Positions 7,146 through 10,925 of a stretch of 10,925 nt of DNA are shown here, in pieces. The position numbers were made by a program, and so were the translations under genes. Origin of the DNA: an uncultured Oscillospiraceae bacterium (GTDB lineage: Bacteria > Bacillota_A > Clostridia > Oscillospirales > Oscillospiraceae); assembly GCA_944387755.1 (NCBI GenBank), contig CALXGC010000154.1, positions 1 to 10,925 of the forward strand, written 5' to 3'. Under the pieces are notes generated by a model. The model was not told the origin of the DNA and ran no database searches. It was given only the letters and a program-made list of their open reading frames with translations. Each line of letters starts with the position of its first letter. The first letter of the stretch is position 1.

Positions 7146-8309
7146 ATGCCGAAGCACTGGATGCGGAGCATTCTGCTGATTATCACCTATACGGTGCTGC
7201 TGGTGCTGGCGCTGATGCGCAGCGACTGGATTTTTGGACTGCTGGGACAGGTGCTCAACGGCTGCCAGCCCCTGTTTATGGGGTTTGCCATCGCGTTTAT
7301 TCTGAACCAGCCCTGCACGTTTTTCTGCCGCCACTATGAGCGCAACCTGGGGGAGAAGTGGAAGAAGCTGGGGCGGCCTCTGGCGGTGCTGACCTCCTAT
7401 CTGGCGCTGATTGCGGTGATTGTGGCGCTGTTCTCCTTTGTGCTCCCAAGAGTGGTGGACAGCGTGCGTATGCTGGCGGTGAGCGTGGGGGTGTACCTGG
7501 CCAACCTGCAGGCGCTGCTGAACCAGGCGGCCAACGCCCTGGACTGGGAGACGCTGAATCTGGACCTGACCAGCCTGAGCCAGTACCTGCGCAACGCCCT
7601 CTACGGGGTGCTGGACGGGGTGTCCAACGCGGCCTCCCATGTGATGACGGTGACGGGGAGCATTATCTCCATGTTTGTCACTCTGGTGCTGGCCATTGTG
7701 TTCTCTGTGTATATGCTGGCGGGGAAGGAAAAGCTGCTGCGCAACGGCAGGCAGCTCCTGCGGGCCTATCTGCCCCGGCGGTGGGCGCGCACGGTGAGCC
7801 GGGTGATCCGGCTGACGGCGGAGACCTTTTCCAACTTTGTCTCCGGCCAGCTCATCGAGGCCTGCATTCTGGGCGGACTGTGCGCCCTGGGCACCTTCTT
7901 CATCCAGGCGGACTACGCCGCCCTGGTGGGGGTGATTGTGGGGGTGTCCGCCCTGATTCCGGTGGCCGGCGCGTACATCGGCGCGCTGCTGTCCGCCTTC
8001 CTGCTGGTGATGGTGGACCCGGTGCGGGCGCTGGTGTTTTTGATTTTCCTGGCCGTTCTCCAGCAGATTGAGGGCAATGTGATCTACCCCAGGGTGGTGG
8101 GGACCTCCATCGGCCTGCCCGGCATCTGGGTGCTGGCGGCGGTGACGGTGGGAGGCGGCCTGTTCGGCCTGCTGGGAGTGCTGCTCAGCGTGCCCACGGC
8201 GTCGGTGGCCTACACCCTGCTGAAGCAGGACGTCCACCGCCGCCTGCACAGAGGGCTGAACGAGGGCGCGGAAAAAGAGGGGGAAGGCCCGCCGGAGCGG
8301 GCGGACTGA
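7146..8309 (+). CDS. AI-2E family transporter (PerM/YdiK-like)
   Basis: 387 residues with the hydrophobic pattern of the AI-2E family: paired helices at about 7-23 and 36-53, one at 78-100, a soluble central stretch (101-165), then helices near 170-191 and a C-terminal bundle from about 235 to 357. Signature: L-Q-Q-I-E-G-N-V-I-Y-P-R-V-V-G (305-319) followed by I-G-L-P. Members are proposed exporters. TqsA was linked to autoinducer-2, and others to sodium/proton antiport, so the substrate here is open. The C-terminal tail after 360 is charged and cytoplasmic. The ATG has GGAGGGA (7134-7140) five bases upstream. It is monocistronic: its own promoter precedes it, and a bidirectional terminator follows directly. 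Confidence 0.9.
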   Translation: MPKHWMRSILLIITYTVLLVLALMRSDWIFGLLGQVLNGCQPLFMGFAIAFILNQPCTFFCRHYERNLGEKWKKLGRPLAVLTSYLALIAVIVALFSFVLPRVVDSVRMLAVSVGVYLANLQALLNQAANALDWETLNLDLTSLSQYLRNALYGVLDGVSNAASHVMTVTGSIISMFVTLVLAIVFSVYMLAGKEKLLRNGRQLLRAYLPRRWARTVSRVIRLTAETFSNFVSGQLIEACILGGLCALGTFFIQADYAALVGVIVGVSALIPVAGAYIGALLSAFLLVMVDPVRALVFLIFLAVLQQIEGNVIYPRVVGTSIGLPGIWVLAAVTVGGGLFGLLGVLLSVPTASVAYTLLKQDVHRRLHRGLNEGAEKEGEGPPERAD

Positions 8310-8310
8310 C

Positions 8311-8344
8311 AAAAAACAGGGCCGGAGAATTCCGGCCCTGTTTT
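8311..8344. terminator. Bidirectional intrinsic terminator
   Basis: A perfect 14-bp stem (8313-8326 paired with 8331-8344) with a four-base loop. It is flanked by an A tract on the left and a T tract on the right, so it works for both convergent genes: rightward for the AI-2E family gene, which ends two bases before it, and leftward for the AraC gene, which ends 30 bases away. Confidence 0.92.
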
Positions 8345-8373
8345 GCATATATTGACAAAGTTGGAGGCGGCGG

Positions 8374-9207
8374 TCAGGAGCTCTGGAGCAGGGGGGTCTC
8401 CGTCCCCTGGTGCTCCCTGGCATACCGGCCCGGCGACGTGCCGGTGAGGTGGCCGAAGGTGCGGATAAAGTGAGAATTGTCTGAAAAACCCGACAGCTCC
8501 CCGGCCCGCTGGACGCTGGCGCCCTCCTTGAGGAGCTGGCGGGCCCGGAGCACCCGGCAATAGATGATGTACTCCATGACGGAGAAGCCGGTGGCGGTCT
8601 TGAAAATCCGGCACAGGTAGTGCTTGCTGAGGAAAAAGGTCCCGGCAATCCGGTCCAGGGTCAGGGGCTCGGACAGGTGGTCCCGGATGTAGTCCAGAAT
8701 GGGGGCCACCCGGAGGAAGTCCTTGCTGCGGACGGCGCCCCCGTCGGTGGCCGCGCTGAGGATGGGGGCGGCCTCGATCAGAAGGTTGATCAGGGCGATG
8801 GTCTGGTGGAGGTCGCTGCCGAAGCTGCCGTCGTTTTTGTTGCGCTCCAGGGCCTGAAAGCGCTCAATGAGGGCGATCATCTGCTGGTTGGACAGGTCCG
8901 CCCGGAGAAAGACCGCCTGGGCCATACGGGAGAAGTCCGTCTGGGGGGTGGAGATGGCGGAGAGGGTTTTGGCGGCGATGTGCAGCACATACCGGGCGTG
9001 AAAGCCGGAGGCGATGGTGCGGTGGAGGGTGTTCTCCCCAATGAGATAGAGGGTCCCCCGGTTCAGGGGATAGACCTGGTCGTTGACAAAGATGTTGCCC
9101 GGACTGGTGAGGGGGAGCAGCAGCTCGCAGTAGTCGTGGAAGTGGAGGCGGCTCATGCTCCAGGTGTCGTTGTGGTTGAGCTGAAGGTGAAAATCAATCT
9201 GGTTCAA
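8374..9207 (-). CDS. AraC-family transcriptional regulator, divergent from gctAB
   Basis: 277 residues. The N-terminal half (about 15-100) is a cupin-like sensor with L-H-F-H-D-Y-C-E-L (21-29), the usual H-x-H-x-x-y-E-l opening of AraC-type ligand domains. The C-terminal 100 residues hold two helix-turn-helix units: L-D-R-I-A-G-T-F-F-L-S-K-H-Y-L-C-R-I-F-K (184-203), then G-F-S-D-N-S-H-F-I-R-T-F (240-251) ending in G-T-S-P-G-R-Y. The start is TTG (9207-9205), with AAGGGGGG six bases upstream; the first in-frame ATG (9156) lacks a ribosome site and would cut the cupin short. It is divergent from gctA across 252 bp, so control of glutaconate CoA-transferase expression is the natural inference. 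The inducer is unknown; glutamate, 2-oxoglutarate or 2-hydroxyglutarate are guesses. Confidence 0.92.
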   Translation of the reverse strand: MNQIDFHLQLNHNDTWSMSRLHFHDYCELLLPLTSPGNIFVNDQVYPLNRGTLYLIGENTLHRTIASGFHARYVLHIAAKTLSAISTPQTDFSRMAQAVFLRADLSNQQMIALIERFQALERNKNDGSFGSDLHQTIALINLLIEAAPILSAATDGGAVRSKDFLRVAPILDYIRDHLSEPLTLDRIAGTFFLSKHYLCRIFKTATGFSVMEYIIYCRVLRARQLLKEGASVQRAGELSGFSDNSHFIRTFGHLTGTSPGRYAREHQGTETPLLQSS

Positions 9208-9260
9208 CTGGCGCCCCCCTTTCGAAACTGTACAATCCTGTCAAAAAAAGCGGAAAGGCC

Positions 9261-9289
9261 TTGCTCTATTTTGTCGGCTGTGATATTAT
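9261..9289 (+). promoter_or_regulatory. Likely gctAB promoter
   Basis: TTGCTC (9261-9266), a 17-bp spacer, then TATTAT (9284-9289). The predicted start near 9296 gives a leader of about 165 bases before the gctA ATG. The -10 lies on top of the opposing araC -10. Confidence 0.6.
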
Positions 9290-9296
9290 AGCACAG
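9278..9296. promoter_or_regulatory. 19-bp dyad covering both divergent -10 elements
   Basis: CTGTGATATTATAGCACAG is symmetric about position 9287, with eight of nine base pairs matching between arms. Both -10 hexamers lie inside it. The symmetry explains why each strand has a TATA-like element, and also suggests a dimeric regulator site. AraC proteins more often bind direct repeats, so another factor is possible. Confidence 0.5.
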
Positions 9297-9313
9297 GAGG
9301 CGAAGATATGCAA
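9285..9313 (-). promoter_or_regulatory. Likely promoter of the AraC-family gene
   Basis: On the minus strand TTGCAT (9313-9308), a 17-bp spacer, then a perfect TATAAT (9290-9285) preceded by TGC, a full extended -10. Transcription would start near 9278, about 70 bases before the TTG start codon. It overlaps the gct promoter almost completely. Confidence 0.6.
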
Positions 9314-9325
9314 ACTTTCCGATAA
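9308..9325 (+). CDS. Five-codon ORF in the gctA leader (possible leader peptide)
   Basis: ATG-CAA-ACT-TTC-CGA-TAA encodes M-Q-T-F-R. A full AGGAGG (9295-9300) lies seven bases upstream, the best Shine-Dalgarno in this region. Its stop falls in the centre of an inverted repeat. Against it: the predicted transcript start is at about 9296, so the ribosome site would sit at the extreme 5' end, and so short an ORF can arise by chance. Translation is unproven. Confidence 0.25.
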   Translation: MQTFR

Positions 9326-9330
9326 GTTTG
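9311..9330. repeat. Inverted repeat CAAACTT-n6-AAGTTTG in the gctA leader
   Basis: A perfect 7-bp inverted repeat with a six-base centre. It overlaps the araC -35 and lies just downstream of the predicted gct start, so it could act as an operator in DNA or as a hairpin in the gct mRNA. Confidence 0.45.
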
Positions 9331-9364
9331 TCAAAGACCGCTTCCGCGGCTTGTGCTAAACTAG

Positions 9365-9407
9365 ACAATGATAAACCGCGCATTGTTCCAGCGGCCGCCC
9401 TGCGGCC
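9365..9407 (+). other. Two further hairpins in the gctA 5' leader
   Basis: ACAATG (9365-9370) pairs with CATTGT (9381-9386) across ten bases, and GGCCGC (9393-9398) pairs with GCGGCC (9402-9407) across three. With the inverted repeat at 9311-9330 they make three consecutive stems in a leader of about 165 bases. No T tract follows, so none is a plain terminator. I recognise no known riboswitch class. Confidence 0.35.
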
Positions 9408-9459
9408 CGTCAAGGTTGGCACAGGACAGCCGAAACTTTTGTGTGATGGGGGTTTTATT

Positions 9460-10557
9460 ATGAACAAAGTATACACCTTGCACGACGCGGTGGCAAAATT
9501 CGTCGAGGACGGGGACTGCATCTCCTTCGGCGGCTTCACCACCAACCGCAAGCCCTACGCCGCCGTGTTTGAGATTCTCCGGCAGGGACAGAAGGACTTC
9601 ACCGTCTGGGCCGGACCTGCCGGCGGCGACTGGGATATGCTCATCGGCGAGGGCCGGGTGAAGGCGTATATCAACTGCTACACCGCCAACTCCGGCTACA
9701 CCAACGTCTCCCGCCGCTTCCGCGCCGCCATCGAAAAGGGCGAGCTCACCTATGAGGACTACTCCCAGGACGTGCTCATGCTTCAGCTCCACGCCGCCTC
9801 CCTGGGCCTGCCCTTCCTGCCGGTGCGCCTGATGCAGGGCTCCGGCCTGGTGGACTACTGGGGCATCAGCAAGGAGGTCCGCAAGACCCTGGACAAGGTG
9901 GACGACCTGAAGCTGGTGGAGATGGACAACCCCTTCAAGCCCGGCGAGAAGGTGGTGGCCGTCCCCGTGCCCAAGCTGGACACCGCCATCATCCACGTGC
10001 AGATGGCCTCCCCCGACGGCACCTGCGTCATTGAGGGCGACGAGTTCCACGACGTGGACATCGCCGTGGCCGCCCGCAAGGTCATCGTCACCTGCGAGGA
10101 CCTGGTGAGCGACGAGTACATCCGCCGGGAGCCCACCAAGAACAAAATCTTCGGCGAGTGCGTCAGCGCGGTGGTCCACGCCCCCTACGGCGCCTGGCCC
10201 TCCCAGTGCTACGGCTTCTATGACAACGACTCTCACAACCTGAAGGAGTACGACAAGGCCTCCAAGTATCAGGACGCCGAGGACGCCAAGGCCCAGCTGG
10301 AGAAGGCCGCGGCCAAGGCCGAGAAGGCCGCCGCCGCCAAGCCGGAGGACGCCAAGCTGGCCGAGGCCGCCGCCCGCGCCCGCAAGGCCGCCGACGACGC
10401 CAAGAGCGGCGCGGCCATCCCGGAGACCTTCAAGGACTATCTGGACAAGTGGGTCTACAGCGTGAAGGACCACGACGCCCTGCTGGACAAGGTGGGCGGC
10501 GCCCGTCTGATGCAGCTGAAGAACGAGCCCCACCTGGGCTACTCCACCAGACACTAA
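9460..10557 (+). CDS. gctA: Glutaconate CoA-transferase subunit A, with an unusual Ala-rich insertion
   Basis: 365 residues. The subunit closely follows the Acidaminococcus fermentans enzyme as I recall it: G-G-F-T-T-N-R-K-P-Y-A-A-V-F-E-I-L-R-Q-G (24-43), A-G-G-D-W-D-M-L-I-G (54-63), A-Y-I-N-C-Y-T-A-N-S-G (69-79) and L-M-Q-G-S-G-L (124-130). With GctB it moves CoA from acetyl-CoA to (R)-2-hydroxyglutarate in the hydroxyglutarate pathway of glutamate fermentation. The A. fermentans subunit has about 320 residues. The extra length is a block at about 271-318, very rich in Ala, Lys and Glu/Asp, placed between Y-D-K-A-S-K and the conserved W-V-Y-S-V-K-D-H-D tail. The ATG at 9460 is chosen by family alignment; GGGGG (9448-9452) lies seven bases upstream. 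gctB follows 19 bp later. Ile codons are 12 ATC to 2 ATT, a high-expression bias. Confidence 0.95.
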   Translation: MNKVYTLHDAVAKFVEDGDCISFGGFTTNRKPYAAVFEILRQGQKDFTVWAGPAGGDWDMLIGEGRVKAYINCYTANSGYTNVSRRFRAAIEKGELTYEDYSQDVLMLQLHAASLGLPFLPVRLMQGSGLVDYWGISKEVRKTLDKVDDLKLVEMDNPFKPGEKVVAVPVPKLDTAIIHVQMASPDGTCVIEGDEFHDVDIAVAARKVIVTCEDLVSDEYIRREPTKNKIFGECVSAVVHAPYGAWPSQCYGFYDNDSHNLKEYDKASKYQDAEDAKAQLEKAAAKAEKAAAAKPEDAKLAEAAARARKAADDAKSGAAIPETFKDYLDKWVYSVKDHDALLDKVGGARLMQLKNEPHLGYSTRH

Positions 10558-10576
10558 GTTAGGGAGGTATCAGGAA

Positions 10577-10925
10577 ATGTCTGACTATACCAAGTACACC
10601 AAGCAGGAGATGCAGGCGTACGCCATCGCCAAGAACATCAAAGAGAACCAGATCGTCATCGTGGGCACCGGCCTGCCCCTCATCGGCGCCTCCCTGGCCA
10701 AGCGGGCGGTGTGCCCCTCCTGCCATCCCATCGTGGAGAGCGGCCTGATGGACTGCTCCCCCGTGGAGGTCCCCCGCTCCGTGGGCGACAACCGCTTTAT
10801 GGCCCACTGCGCCGTGCAGTGGCCCAACGTGCGCTTCATCGGCTTTGAGGCCAACGAGTGGCTGCACAACGAGGACCGCCTGGTGGCCTTCATCGGCGGC
10901 GCCCAGATCGACCCCTACGGCAACG
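10577..10925 (+). CDS. gctB: Glutaconate CoA-transferase subunit B (N-terminal part, cut by window edge)
   Basis: The first 116 residues of the catalytic subunit. V-G-T-G-L-P-L-I-G-A-S-L-A-K-R (29-43) and I-V-E-S-G-L-M-D-C-S-P-V-E-V-P (52-66) match the family. Glu54, in V-E-S-G, is the residue that carries the glutamyl-CoA thioester intermediate in the A. fermentans enzyme, at the same position number. R-F-M-A-H-C (74-79) and F-I-G-G-A-Q-I-D-P-Y-G-N (105-116) are also conserved. AGGGAGG (10561-10567) lies nine bases before the ATG, and the gene follows gctA by 19 bp, so the two form one operon and act as a soluble hetero-oligomer. The full protein should be near 265 residues; the rest lies beyond the window. 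Genes for hydroxyglutaryl-CoA dehydratase often follow in such clusters. Confidence 0.95.
   Translation, partial: MSDYTKYTKQEMQAYAIAKNIKENQIVIVGTGLPLIGASLAKRAVCPSCHPIVESGLMDCSPVEVPRSVGDNRFMAHCAVQWPNVRFIGFEANEWLHNEDRLVAFIGGAQIDPYGN

Noticed and set aside
6993..8648. A 551-codon open frame on the minus strand, opposite the AI-2E family gene
   Set aside because: It runs through a strong bidirectional terminator and into the AraC gene in another frame. Its product is His/Gln/Pro-rich low-complexity sequence, a typical shadow.
9328..9362. A second gct promoter: TTGTCA with an extended -10 TGC-TAAACT
   Set aside because: The spacing is 23 bp and no acceptable -35 lies at 16-18 bp from the -10.
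9328..9459. Upstream extension of gctA by 44 residues
   Set aside because: The extension covers the hairpin-rich leader, has no family similarity, and the ATG at 9460 matches the start of known GctA proteins.
10270..10413. The GctA insertion as a frameshift or assembly error
   Set aside because: The frame before and after matches the family in the same phase, and the block keeps the gene's own codon bias, so it looks like genuine coding sequence.
9361..10554. A 397-codon open frame on the minus strand, opposite gctA
   Set aside because: It is the antisense image of a well-conserved gene with C-ending codons, and gives a Gly/Val/Leu-rich product without recognisable motifs.

Overview
The window reads as a GC-rich, anaerobic, low-abundance-of-introns bacterial chromosome, most likely an Oscillospiraceae-type Bacillota (Flavonifractor, Intestinimonas or Lawsonibacter-like). 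The reasons are the purine-rich Shine-Dalgarno sequences, the clostridial style of the proteins, and glutaconate CoA-transferase genes, which mark glutamate fermentation through 2-hydroxyglutarate. The genus is inferred, not proven. I see no mobile element, prophage, CRISPR array, rRNA or tRNA gene.

Layout. (1) Positions 1-2101, minus strand: ilvD (dihydroxy-acid dehydratase), then a strong terminator hairpin, then the first 126 codons of an M19 membrane-dipeptidase-type gene that runs off the left edge. (2) Positions 2102-2231: a divergent control region with a TTGACA-type promoter for ilvD, a perfect dyad and a direct repeat. (3) Positions 2232-3411, plus strand: a FadR/FCD-type GntR regulator and an ElaA-family acetyltransferase. 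(4) Positions 3420-6969, plus strand: a promoter, a YtcJ-like amidohydrolase, a six-helix DUF308/HdeD-like membrane protein, and a CCA-adding-type tRNA nucleotidyltransferase whose GTG start overlaps the preceding stop. (5) Positions 7053-8344: a good promoter, a 5'-end hairpin and an AI-2E/PerM-family membrane protein, closed by a 14-bp bidirectional terminator. (6) Positions 8374-10925: an AraC-family regulator on the minus strand, divergent from gctA-gctB on the plus strand. gctB is cut by the right edge.

How the parts work together. The clearest functional unit is araC <> gctAB. GctA and GctB form the enzyme that moves CoA from acetyl-CoA to (R)-2-hydroxyglutarate. The rest of that pathway (2-hydroxyglutaryl-CoA dehydratase and its activator, glutaconyl-CoA decarboxylase) would be expected beyond the right edge, but is not visible. 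The gct genes strongly prefer C-ending codons, unlike their neighbours, which fits high expression. The -10 elements of the two divergent promoters lie on top of each other inside one 19-bp dyad, so the two directions probably compete.

The most unusual observations are an Ala/Lys/Glu-rich insertion of about 48 residues near the C terminus of GctA, the overlapping divergent -10 elements in a palindrome, and a structured gctA leader with a five-codon ORF. Nothing in the window clearly amounts to an undescribed multi-gene system. The other genes look like ordinary housekeeping or accessory metabolism.
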